From assembly GCA_005223045.1 (NCBI GenBank), contig NJBM01000024.1:1-64000 (forward strand): a DNA stretch of 64,000 bases. Direction: 5' to 3'. The first letter of the stretch is position 1. Every line of letters begins with the position of its first letter. The position numbers and the translations under genes are program-made. Below are positions 16,250-24,642 of this stretch, one piece after another. This DNA comes from Planctomycetes bacterium B3_Pla. GTDB taxonomy: Bacteria > Planctomycetota > Phycisphaerae > Sedimentisphaerales > Anaerobacaceae. The notes under the pieces are model-generated. The model saw only the letters and a program-made list of their open reading frames with translations. It made no database searches and was not told the DNA's origin.

Positions 16250-17698
16250 ATGAACAGGCGAGAATTCTTGAGAAAGTCGGTTTGCTGCTCGGCATTTCTC
16301 GCCGGCAAACTGGCGGCTGCTTCGGCCTCCGAGCGCCGTGCGAATGTGGTGCTGATAATGACCGACAACCACGGCGCCTGGACGTTAGGCTGCTATGGGA
16401 ATCCCGACATCAAAACGCCCCACATCGACCGTCTGGCAAAAGAAGGTGTTCGCTTCACCGAGGCGTTCAGTTCAAACGCGGTGTGCTCGCCGACGCGCGC
16501 CACGTACCTGACAGGGCTTCTCCCCTCCCAGCACGGGGTCCATTGTTATTTGAGCCGTGGTGAAGCCCAAATGGGAACAAATGCATACAGCACGATTGAG
16601 GAATTCCGGACCCTGCCTCAAATCCTTGCCGAACAGGGATACACCTGCGGACTCGTCGGCAAGTGGCATCTCGGCAACAACATGCACCCCCAGGAAGGAT
16701 TCAGCTATTGGATCACTATGCCGCACGGCGGCACAAGCACGTTCTACGACGCCCAAGTTATCGAAGACGGTAAAGTCCGCACCGAGCCGCGTTATTTGAC
16801 CGAGCTTTGGACGGATCATGGAACGAAATTCATTAAGCAGAACAAGGATCGCCCATTCTTCTTATTCCTGTCGTACAATGGCCCTTACGGACTTGGCTCG
16901 TCCCTGAACAAGCCGGCCCGCAACCGCCATGCCGAATATTATGCCGATAAGGAATTGTCGTCTTTCCCCCGCGAATCGATACACCCTTGGCTGCACAATA
17001 ACAAGCAATTCATCAACAACGTTCACCCCATGCGCCGGTACGCCTGCGAGGTAAGCGCGATTGACGACGGTGTCGGCGAGATCATGCGCACGTTGAAGAG
17101 CCTGGAGCTGGACGATGAGACCCTGGTGATCTTCACGGCAGACCAGGGATGGGCCGGGGGGCAAAATGGGCTTTGGGGGATGGGCGACCATACCCGCCCG
17201 CTGCACGCCTTCGACAGTACAATGCGAATTCCATTGATATTCCGTCATCCAAAGGCAATCCCTTCGGGCCGCGAGACTGATCTAATGGTCAGCAACTACG
17301 ATTTGCTCCCCACGGTTCTCAGCTATCTCGATTTGGCCCGCGAGGCACCGAATGATCCAAGACCGCCCGGCCGGGATTATTCGGCGGCGTTGAAGGGAAA
17401 GACTCTGCTGTGGGATGATATAATCTTTTACGAGTTCGAGAATGTTCGGGCCGTCCGGACCGCTGAATGGAAGTACATCGAGCGGTACGCCGATGGTCCC
17501 CATGAATTGTACAATCTCAAGAACGATCCCAACGAGAGGTTCAATCTTTACGGCCAGCCGAAACAGGCCGAGACTCAGAAGAAGCTCCGTGCGCGGCTCT
17601 ACGATTTTTTCAACCGCTACGCCGATCCGAAATACGATTTGTGGCGCGGCGGACGGTCCAAGACGCACCTGCTTACCGCCAAAGCCTTTGACGGCTGA
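16250..17698 (+). CDS. Tat-exported sulfatase (S1 family)
   Basis: A 482-aa protein that hydrolyses a sulfate ester, probably on a sulfated polysaccharide. The N-terminus is a twin-arginine signal (NRREFLRKS followed by a short hydrophobic stretch), so it is exported folded. The sulfatase core begins with ANVVLIMTDNHG, where D39 and N40 are metal ligands. The activation motif CSPTRATYLTG starts at Cys79, the residue converted to formylglycine by a sulfatase-modifying enzyme. A later metal-binding segment is FTADQGWAGGQNG. No modifying-enzyme gene is in the window. It is followed after 40 bp by the oxidoreductase, likely co-transcribed. Confidence 0.95.
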   Translation: MNRREFLRKSVCCSAFLAGKLAAASASERRANVVLIMTDNHGAWTLGCYGNPDIKTPHIDRLAKEGVRFTEAFSSNAVCSPTRATYLTGLLPSQHGVHCYLSRGEAQMGTNAYSTIEEFRTLPQILAEQGYTCGLVGKWHLGNNMHPQEGFSYWITMPHGGTSTFYDAQVIEDGKVRTEPRYLTELWTDHGTKFIKQNKDRPFFLFLSYNGPYGLGSSLNKPARNRHAEYYADKELSSFPRESIHPWLHNNKQFINNVHPMRRYACEVSAIDDGVGEIMRTLKSLELDDETLVIFTADQGWAGGQNGLWGMGDHTRPLHAFDSTMRIPLIFRHPKAIPSGRETDLMVSNYDLLPTVLSYLDLAREAPNDPRPPGRDYSAALKGKTLLWDDIIFYEFENVRAVRTAEWKYIERYADGPHELYNLKNDPNERFNLYGQPKQAETQKKLRARLYDFFNRYADPKYDLWRGGRSKTHLLTAKAFDG

Positions 17699-17738
17699 GT
17701 TCTGATGGCTGTGTCCCGCGATTTTAGGAATGTACTCT

Positions 17739-19112
17739 ATGAAATCTGGTAGCACAAATCGAAGAGAATTCTTAAAGAGCCTGGGCGGCGCAGCGTTAGG
17801 CGTAGCGGGTTTTCCGTATGTCGTCCCATCGTCAGCTCTCGGCGCAGCGGGAACTGTGCCGCCGAGCGAGAAGGTCACGATGGGATTCATTGGCGTCGGC
17901 AGCATGGGCGGTGGGCATCTGCGCACATTCCTCGGATACGACGACGTGCAGGTCATTGCCGTGTGCGACTTGCGCGAAATGTTCCGCCGCAGGGCCGTCG
18001 AGAGAGTCCGGCAAAAGTACGGCGGTAAGGGCTGCGAAGTCTATCGCGATTTTCGCGAGTTGCTCGCGCGTGATGATATTGATGCTGTGACGGTTGTAAC
18101 GCCGGACCATTGGCACGCTCTTGTAGGTATAGAGGCCGCCCGCAACCGCAAGGACATGTATTACGAAAAGCCGCTGGCTATGAGCATCGCAGAGGGCAAG
18201 GCGGTCCGGGAAGCAGTGAATCGCTACGGCGTCGTTTTCCAGTTCGGCACGCAGCAGCGGTCCGACGAGAAATTCCGCTTTGCCTGCGAGCTGGCCCGCA
18301 ATGAGAAGATCGGCAAGCTCCACACGATAATGGTCGGCTCGCACCCGAGCACGACCTGCCCGAATCAGCCGAGCCAGCCGACTCCGGCAAAGGACGAGTT
18401 CGACTACGACACATGGCTCGGCCCGGCGCCGTGGGCGCCCTATACTTATGAGCGATGCGCTTCCAGAGCTATGGGTACGCTCGGTATATGGACGCATATC
18501 CACGACTATTCCTTAGGCGGCCTCGGCGGCGCATGGGGAATTCACCCGGTGGATATCGCCCAGTGGGCCAACGGAACCGACGATACGGGTCCGCTGGAAA
18601 TAGAGGGCACCGGCGTTATTCCCTCCGACGGCCTCGCCGACACCGCCGTTGAATGGGAGGTCGAGCACATATATGCCAACGGCGTCAAGATGATCCATGC
18701 GAATACAAAGACCGCCCTGAAGCGCGCGAAGCAATTCTCGCTCCGCAACGGCCTGGGAATTTTGTTTTTGGGCACAGAAGGCTGGGTCCTGGTGGGCCGG
18801 GGATTTATCGACGCCGAGCCGAAGTCCTTACTGACCGCGACAATCGGCCCCGACGAGATTCACCTGCTTCGCAGCAACAATCACCGCCGCAATTTCATAG
18901 AGTGCGTCAAGAGCAGACAGCAAACAATCTGCCCGGTGGACACCGCCGTCCGCTCCGACACGATCTGCCATCTGGACGACATCGCAATAAGATTGGGCCG
19001 CTCGCCCCTAAGGGGCAAGCTCCGCTGGGACCCGCAAGAGGAGAAATTCACCAACGACCAGCAGGCCAACAGAATGCTGACCCGCCCCATGCGAAGCCCC
19101 TGGCGTCTATGA
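17739..19112 (+). CDS. Tat-exported Gfo/Idh/MocA-family oxidoreductase
   Basis: A 457-aa NAD(P)-dependent oxidoreductase-like protein. The ATG at 17739 is preferred because AGGA lies 9 bases upstream; an in-frame ATG at 17730 touches that site. A twin-arginine signal (NRREFLKSLGGAALGVAGF) is followed by a Rossmann fold (GFIGVGSMG). The family motif EKP sits in YYEKPLAMS at about residue 147, preceded by VTPDHWHA. A C-terminal alpha/beta sheet domain completes the family fold. Exported members with Tat signals are abundant in planctomycetes and usually lie beside sulfatases or glycoside hydrolases; the natural substrate is probably a sugar but cannot be named from sequence. Confidence 0.93.
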   Translation: MKSGSTNRREFLKSLGGAALGVAGFPYVVPSSALGAAGTVPPSEKVTMGFIGVGSMGGGHLRTFLGYDDVQVIAVCDLREMFRRRAVERVRQKYGGKGCEVYRDFRELLARDDIDAVTVVTPDHWHALVGIEAARNRKDMYYEKPLAMSIAEGKAVREAVNRYGVVFQFGTQQRSDEKFRFACELARNEKIGKLHTIMVGSHPSTTCPNQPSQPTPAKDEFDYDTWLGPAPWAPYTYERCASRAMGTLGIWTHIHDYSLGGLGGAWGIHPVDIAQWANGTDDTGPLEIEGTGVIPSDGLADTAVEWEVEHIYANGVKMIHANTKTALKRAKQFSLRNGLGILFLGTEGWVLVGRGFIDAEPKSLLTATIGPDEIHLLRSNNHRRNFIECVKSRQQTICPVDTAVRSDTICHLDDIAIRLGRSPLRGKLRWDPQEEKFTNDQQANRMLTRPMRSPWRL

Positions 19113-19229
19113 GCGTTATGCGAAGTATGAAAAAATCTCAAAGGAACGGAGAAATAAGCAAGGCGTCCTCGCATATCGTATAGGGGCTTTGGATTTTTAA
19201 AAGAACAGTTGAATAGCTTGAAGAAAGAA

Positions 19230-20069
19230 ATGAAAAAGAGAAAGAATGAAGAAAACGCCTGTAATGCTTTCATTGGGATTCTCCAGAAGATGAAGGGCGT
19301 AACATACGAAATAGTTGAAAGGCCAGAGGAGAAAAATAGAAATACTCCAGATGTTGATTTTATTTTAGCTCCAAGAGATGAATATGGGCAATCCCCCAGA
19401 ATTGCTGTTGAACATACTATTGTGGAAGCTCATGAAGAACAAATTGCCTATGTTGAGCAATTATACGGTATTGAAAAGGAAGTCGATCAGAGATGCCAAG
19501 GAAAATTGCCAATTGGCTATTGTTTTAACCTAATTGCTCCGCCCTCTCTCATTGCAAGAATGAACAGAGAGAATAGAGATCAATTTGTCGAAGAAATGTC
19601 AGGTTGGATTCCTGATGTTGCGAAATCTCTGACTACTGATCAAAAGTCATCACGACCATACAATGAACATGAAGTATCGTTATGGTGTGTTGGCCCATGT
19701 TCAGAAGTGACCAAAAATATTGGCATGATGTCGACGACACCAGAGAATGCCAAAAAGGAAAGACAAGATAGATTCCGCAGGGCAATTGAAGGAAAATTAC
19801 CTAAGCTTATTAAGTACAAAGAGAAAGGACTTGCCACTGCGCTTTTGCTGGAAGATGTTAGCTCTGTCCACAGTAGTCCGGGAGATAACCTGAAGGATCT
19901 GATGCGCAGTCAATATCGTTCAGAATTCCGGTCAAAAATAGACTACGTTGTTATATTTATTTCCCAGAAAAAGAAAATGATCGTGGGCCTTGTATGGAAA
20001 GAAAAATCTAAATTGTATTCAGAAATTCCAGACGACCGCAGGTTCAATACGTTCAAGTTTCAGCAATGA
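19230..20069 (+). CDS. AT-rich orphan gene, unknown function, possible nuclease-like fold
   Basis: A 279-aa soluble protein read from ATG 19230; the frame also opens at TTG 19209, and neither start has a strong ribosome site. It has no signal peptide and is lysine-rich, with visibly higher A+T than its neighbours, which suggests horizontal acquisition. Residues about 40-72 (PDVDF, then RIAVEHTIVEAHEEQ) place acidic residues and E-x-H after a short strand, as in some PD-(D/E)XK-like nucleases. This is a weak pattern match only. The C-terminal part (KIDYVVIFISQKKKMIVGLVW) is a beta hairpin. It sits alone between the oxidoreductase and locus B. Confidence 0.6.
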   Translation: MKKRKNEENACNAFIGILQKMKGVTYEIVERPEEKNRNTPDVDFILAPRDEYGQSPRIAVEHTIVEAHEEQIAYVEQLYGIEKEVDQRCQGKLPIGYCFNLIAPPSLIARMNRENRDQFVEEMSGWIPDVAKSLTTDQKSSRPYNEHEVSLWCVGPCSEVTKNIGMMSTTPENAKKERQDRFRRAIEGKLPKLIKYKEKGLATALLLEDVSSVHSSPGDNLKDLMRSQYRSEFRSKIDYVVIFISQKKKMIVGLVWKEKSKLYSEIPDDRRFNTFKFQQ

Positions 20070-20237
20070 AAAGGCGGCATCGGGCAATTCCTGGGATATC
20101 TATGGGAACAGTATGAGTCGGTAGGATTTCCTTATTTTGGCGGGCTTATCACTTGCTTTACAGCGTCGACAATTGAGGTTTTGACCGCCGTAGGCGCGAG
20201 GGTGATTACCGCGATTAGCCACTGGTACACTACATGA
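20070..20237 (+). other. In-frame open continuation after the stop of the orphan gene
   Basis: After the TGA at 20067-20069 the same frame stays open for 55 codons, to TGA 20235-20237. The translation contains a hydrophobic stretch (GGLITCFTASTIEVLTAVGA) resembling a membrane helix. There is no start codon with a ribosome site. It may be a remnant of a longer ancestral gene, a nonsense mutation, or chance. Confidence 0.3.
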
Positions 20238-20583
20238 AACTTGATTCATTTGAAATAAATGCGTTCGAATTGCGACAATTTGAATGTGGCCTGTTGGTAG
20301 CCAGACTCAAGAATTAAAGTAAAGCTTGTGTCATGCTGATCCCTTGGCCGTGGTTATTTCATCTCCTGAGCATCCCGAAGTCACAATTTGCTGGAATTAG
20401 CCGCCTTTTTTTTGTAGAATATGGTGTTGCAACATGCAGAGACCGCAGCATTTATCTCGAAAAACTGAGGAATTTCTGTGACAGAATTAGTTGGCTTCCG
20501 TCTATTAGGATAGAGACGCAGCATGAGGTCAGGTGCGCCTTGATTTTGGCGAATAGCCGCGGCAGAAATCCGAAAGGATCAAC
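20238..20583. other. Intergenic region before locus B
   Basis: About 345 bases without a supportable gene. An open frame from 20333 runs into the MoxR gene and looks spurious. A run of eight T at about 20405-20412 follows GCCGCC but has no matching stem. No convincing promoter was found, although locus B must start here; the ribosome site GAAAGGA lies just before 20584. Confidence 0.4.
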
Positions 20584-21624
20584 ATGGAACAGACTACCGA
20601 GCAGGGAGCAAAGAACGCACAGAATAACAAAACCGTGGACGAGAGCCAATTGATGGCCCGCCTGCATAAGGGTTATGCCAGCCTGAAGCACCAGATACAC
20701 AGGGTAATAGTCGGCCAGGATGAAGTGATTGATGCGATGCTGTGCTGCATGCTCGCCGGGGGGCACTGTATCGTTCAGGGTGTGCCGGGCCTTGCCAAGA
20801 CGATGATGGTGCATTCGATAGCGGATGCGATGAAGCTGACGTTCAACAGGATTCAGTTCACGCCCGATTTGATGCCGTCGGACATTATCGGCGCCGATAT
20901 TATCCAGAGAGACCCCCAGTCGAAGAAAAGGCGATACGAGTTTATCAAGGGGCCGATCTTTGCACACGTGGTCCTGGCCGACGAGATAAACCGCACGCCG
21001 CCCAAGACGCAGGCGGCGCTATTGCAGGCGATGCAGGAGCGGGAGGTAACTGTTGCCGGCAGGACGTATACGCTTGATGAGCCGTTTTTTGTTCTCGCAA
21101 CGCAGAATCCTATCGAGCAGGAAGGGACGTATCCTCTGCCGGAGGCTGCTTTGGACAGATTCATGTTCATGATCTACATCGACTATCCCACGGCCAGGGA
21201 AGAGCACATGATAGTCAAACAGACCACCACGAGAAAGAAGGTGTCCGCTCAGCAGGTGCTCGGCAGAAATGACATGGTGCTGTTCCAGGAGATTGTTCGT
21301 ATGGCGCCGGTTAGTGATGTGCTGATAGCGTATTGTATCAAACTGACCCGCGCGACCAGGCCGAACGATCCGCTTGCCACGCCGATGGTCAAGCAGTATC
21401 TAAAATGGGGCGCCGGCCCGAGGTCGGGGCAGTTTATGACGCTCGGCGCGAAGGCAAAGGCGCTGATAGAGGGGCGCGTTACGCCGAGCCTTGAAGACGT
21501 GCAGGTTGTAAGCAAGCTCGTGCTCAGGCATCGTGTTATTCCCAACTTCAACGCCGAGGCCGACGGCATCAGCGTCGAAGGGATTCTTGACGATCTCGTC
21601 GAGAACGTGCCGTTGCCGAAATGA
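20584..21624 (+). CDS. MoxR-family AAA+ ATPase, first gene of locus B
   Basis: A 346-aa cytoplasmic ATPase of the MoxR type. Walker A is GVPGLAKT at about 66-73, Walker B VLADEINR at about 129-137, and sensor 1 ATQNP at about 171. The start is supported by GAAAGGA 7 bases upstream. It lacks the N-terminal zinc ribbon of the locus A paralogue and instead begins with a short polar helix. Family role: chaperone-like ATPase for VWA partners, which follow directly in this operon. Confidence 0.94.
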   Translation: MEQTTEQGAKNAQNNKTVDESQLMARLHKGYASLKHQIHRVIVGQDEVIDAMLCCMLAGGHCIVQGVPGLAKTMMVHSIADAMKLTFNRIQFTPDLMPSDIIGADIIQRDPQSKKRRYEFIKGPIFAHVVLADEINRTPPKTQAALLQAMQEREVTVAGRTYTLDEPFFVLATQNPIEQEGTYPLPEAALDRFMFMIYIDYPTAREEHMIVKQTTTRKKVSAQQVLGRNDMVLFQEIVRMAPVSDVLIAYCIKLTRATRPNDPLATPMVKQYLKWGAGPRSGQFMTLGAKAKALIEGRVTPSLEDVQVVSKLVLRHRVIPNFNAEADGISVEGILDDLVENVPLPK

Positions 21625-21669
21625 CCCGCACGAAAATCGGCGGGGATTTGTTTTACGGGGCTTAAAGAA

Positions 21670-22566
21670 GTGAAAGCCAGCCGCAAGTATCTTGACCCGG
21701 TGTTCCTGAGCAAGCTCGGGAATATGGACCTTGTTGCCCGCTGTGCGGTGGAGGGTTTCTTTTCGGGGCTGCATCCGAGTCCGTTTCACGGCTTTAGCGT
21801 CGAATACAGTGACCATCGGGAATATCATCAGGGCGACGAGCTGAAATTTGTCGATTGGAAGCTTTTCGGCCGGAGCGACAAACTGTACATAAAACAGTTC
21901 CAGCAGGAGACGAACACGACGGCCTACATTCTGCTGGATTGCAGCAAGAGCATGTCGTTTGCCGGCGGCGGCGCGGTCAGTAAGATGGACTACGGCTCCT
22001 TTCTCGCGGCGGCGCTTAGCTACCTGATGCTCGGTCAAAGCGACAGCACTTCCCTGGTATTGTTTGCCGAGAGAGTAGTAAAGCGCATCCCGGCCCGGTC
22101 AAGACGCACGCATCTGAACACGATTTTAGCAGCTCTACAATACAACAAGCCTGCCGGACAGACTAATCTGGCCGATGTTCTTCGCACGATTGCCGAGACC
22201 ACAAAAAGGCGGGGAATTGTCATTTTGATTTCCGATTTGCTTGATGACGAGGTTGATATTTACAAAGGCCTGGCGCATCTGAAGTTTCTCAAGCACGATG
22301 TGATTGTTTTTCACACCATGGATCATCAGGAGCTTAATCTTGATTACGAGGGGCTGATTCAGTTTGAAGACTTGGAATCCAAAGCGAAGATGCGGACGTT
22401 CCCGCAATCTCTGCGGGACGGCTATCGGCAGCGTGTGGCCGAGTTCCTGGATGACATAGAACGAACCACCGGCAACAGCGGCATAGATTATTGTCTGCTC
22501 GATACTTCCGAGCCTCTGGATAGAGCGTTGGTGGCGTATTTGGCCAAGCGAAAGAGAATGATGTGA
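21670..22566 (+). CDS. DUF58 protein with VWA-type fold, locus B
   Basis: A 298-aa cytoplasmic protein starting at GTG 21670. It has the DUF58 segment EYHQGDELKFVDWKLFGRSD at about 56-75 and a MIDAS-like DCSKS at about 96-100. It lies 45 bp after MoxR, and its TGA overlaps the GTG start of the next gene. It corresponds to the 297-aa protein of locus A. Confidence 0.92.
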   Translation: MKASRKYLDPVFLSKLGNMDLVARCAVEGFFSGLHPSPFHGFSVEYSDHREYHQGDELKFVDWKLFGRSDKLYIKQFQQETNTTAYILLDCSKSMSFAGGGAVSKMDYGSFLAAALSYLMLGQSDSTSLVLFAERVVKRIPARSRRTHLNTILAALQYNKPAGQTNLADVLRTIAETTKRRGIVILISDLLDDEVDIYKGLAHLKFLKHDVIVFHTMDHQELNLDYEGLIQFEDLESKAKMRTFPQSLRDGYRQRVAEFLDDIERTTGNSGIDYCLLDTSEPLDRALVAYLAKRKRMM

Positions 22567-24629
22567 GTTTTGTAGAGTGGATATTCCTGTTCGGAGGGCT
22601 GGCGGTGGCCGGGCCGGTGGTCGCCCACCTGCTGGCCAGACCGCGATTCAGGCGGTTGCCGTTCACTATGCTGCGGTTTCTGCATACCGGCCAGATCGAG
22701 AGCCAATCCCGGCGAAAGCTGCGCGACCTGCTGATATTGCTGCTTCGCTGCGCGATAATCGTTTTGATCGCCATGCTTTTTGCCCGGCCGCTTTTGCACG
22801 TCAGCCGCAATCCGCAGCAGGCAAGGTCCGTTCATTTCCTCGGCTTAGATAATTCGATGTCAATGGCGTACTCCGACGAAGGCGGCAGCTACTTTGACAA
22901 TATGGTCGATTCGGCAATTGACCATATCCGATCGGCAGGGGCCGGTCCCGGCGCGCCGGAGTTCAATATTTGTGCCCTGGCATCGGGCGATTGGGCGCAG
23001 GGCTTAACTAAAGAACAGGCATTAGCTGAGGTCAAGGCGTTGAAAATCGAGCCGGGTAGCGCAAGAGTCAACGATTTTCTTTCAGGCCTGAGCCAGGCCA
23101 TCCGCACGGAGTATCTGGACGCCGAGATTTCGGTCACGGTTCTGAGTGATTTTACACCGGCTACGCTGAGGCAGTTCATCAGTGTCGAGGAACCTGCTGC
23201 GGTCGATGAGGTTGACTACGAGCCTATTGTCTCGCCGGAACTCGTCAACAATGCCGCGATAGTAGATGCCCGGGTCGTCGGCGTTGCCGAGGGCAAACTA
23301 ACGATAAACGCTGCCGTCATCAATTATGGCGAGGTTGAGCAAAACCGGCGGTTGACAGCTAAGACGGGGCCGGATAAGTCGGTCCCGATAGACATAAATC
23401 TGTCCGCAAATGAACGCAGGACATATCAGGTGCAGTTGGACGTCGGCGCTGCCGGGCGGGAGCAGGTTTTCCTGCCCGTAGAACTGAGCCTGTCAGGCGG
23501 CGACGGCCTGAAAGAGGACGATACGTTTTACCTGGCGGTTTCGATGCCGGGGCAGAAGGACGTGAATATTCTTCTGGCCGGTGACAGTGCGAACGAAATG
23601 TTCCTGCTGAAAACCGCGATTGATACTCTGTCGCGGATGAGCCAGTACGATACTCTTAAAGTCAAACAGGTTTTGACCGGTGAGCTTGCTCGGTCGGATT
23701 TTGACTGGACCGATGTAGTAGTCTGCTCGACGATAGCGGACCAGTTGGGTTACCTGGCCTCAAACCTGGAAGATTTCGTGAAGACCGGTGGCAGGTTTGT
23801 TTGCTTTGTGAGGAAGGCTGTCGCGGCTGATGCGGCCAGGCAGTTGTGGCAGCGGCGTGTTCTTGCGGCCCTGCCGGGTGGGTACATTGGCGAGCGACCG
23901 TATCTGCACCCGAAGCCCTCCAGCAGTCGTGCTTACGGCGTTGACAATGTTGCCGCAAGGTCTCTGGCCAATTACAGACTCGACAAGATTCTCTTGAAAG
24001 GCTACCTGAAGTGCGAGCCGCATCCTGAGAGCACGTGCCTCTGGCAGTTTCAGAACGGCTCCGGATTTGTTTATTTGAAGCGTCACGGCAGCGGCGTATC
24101 CATTTTTGTCAATACCAGCGTTGATGATTCGCTTGGGTCTCTGGCAAAATCAAATGCGGCTGTTGCCTTTTGTCGCTATCTGCTGGGTCCGAGCAATCGG
24201 ATCGGCCAGCACAGTTTCGCACTTGGCGAGCGAGTAATGCTGCCGGTTCCTGATGGGTGGAACTCATCTGCCGGACAAAGGCAGTTCTGGGTTGAAACGT
24301 GCGACGGCAAGAAACGCCGTGCCGCTTTAACGGACTCTTTCCTTGCCGTTGCCGACCCGGCCGGCATCGGCTGGGTAAAGACGTTGGGCAAGCCAACAAT
24401 TTGTGCAGGCGTTAATCTGCCGCAGGGCGAGACGGATATGACCAGGCCGGCCGTTGCGGAAGTAGGCAAGATTATAAGCCGGGTATTTACAACCGGCGCC
24501 GAAAGGGACGTCTCTACGGCCGACATTCTCAGCGACACCAAACGCAGGCCTCTGTGGAGGATGTTTGCCTGGGCAATAATTCTGCTGCTCGTGGCCGAAC
24601 CGGTCGTTGCGAGCCGGCTAAAACGATAG
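22563..24629 (+). CDS. BatA-like VWA membrane protein, locus B
   Basis: A 688-aa protein, GTG start overlapping the DUF58 stop. The N-terminal double anchor has two helices (IFLFGGLAVAGPVVAHLLA and LLILLLRCAIIVLIAMLFAR) around a basic segment with RRLPFTMLRFL. A VWA domain follows with MIDAS DNSMS at about residue 98. The extracytoplasmic middle is beta-rich, with an amidotransferase-like section. A C-terminal helix (FAWAIILLLVAEPVVA) is the last anchor. Counterpart of the 717-aa protein in locus A. Confidence 0.9.
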   Translation: MSFVEWIFLFGGLAVAGPVVAHLLARPRFRRLPFTMLRFLHTGQIESQSRRKLRDLLILLLRCAIIVLIAMLFARPLLHVSRNPQQARSVHFLGLDNSMSMAYSDEGGSYFDNMVDSAIDHIRSAGAGPGAPEFNICALASGDWAQGLTKEQALAEVKALKIEPGSARVNDFLSGLSQAIRTEYLDAEISVTVLSDFTPATLRQFISVEEPAAVDEVDYEPIVSPELVNNAAIVDARVVGVAEGKLTINAAVINYGEVEQNRRLTAKTGPDKSVPIDINLSANERRTYQVQLDVGAAGREQVFLPVELSLSGGDGLKEDDTFYLAVSMPGQKDVNILLAGDSANEMFLLKTAIDTLSRMSQYDTLKVKQVLTGELARSDFDWTDVVVCSTIADQLGYLASNLEDFVKTGGRFVCFVRKAVAADAARQLWQRRVLAALPGGYIGERPYLHPKPSSSRAYGVDNVAARSLANYRLDKILLKGYLKCEPHPESTCLWQFQNGSGFVYLKRHGSGVSIFVNTSVDDSLGSLAKSNAAVAFCRYLLGPSNRIGQHSFALGERVMLPVPDGWNSSAGQRQFWVETCDGKKRRAALTDSFLAVADPAGIGWVKTLGKPTICAGVNLPQGETDMTRPAVAEVGKIISRVFTTGAERDVSTADILSDTKRRPLWRMFAWAIILLLVAEPVVASRLKR

Positions 24630-24642
24630 ACAAGACTTAGAT

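Noticed and set aside
20333..20653. 106-codon frame upstream of the locus B MoxR gene
   Set aside because: It overlaps the MoxR start, has no ribosome site and its translation shows no domain-like composition.
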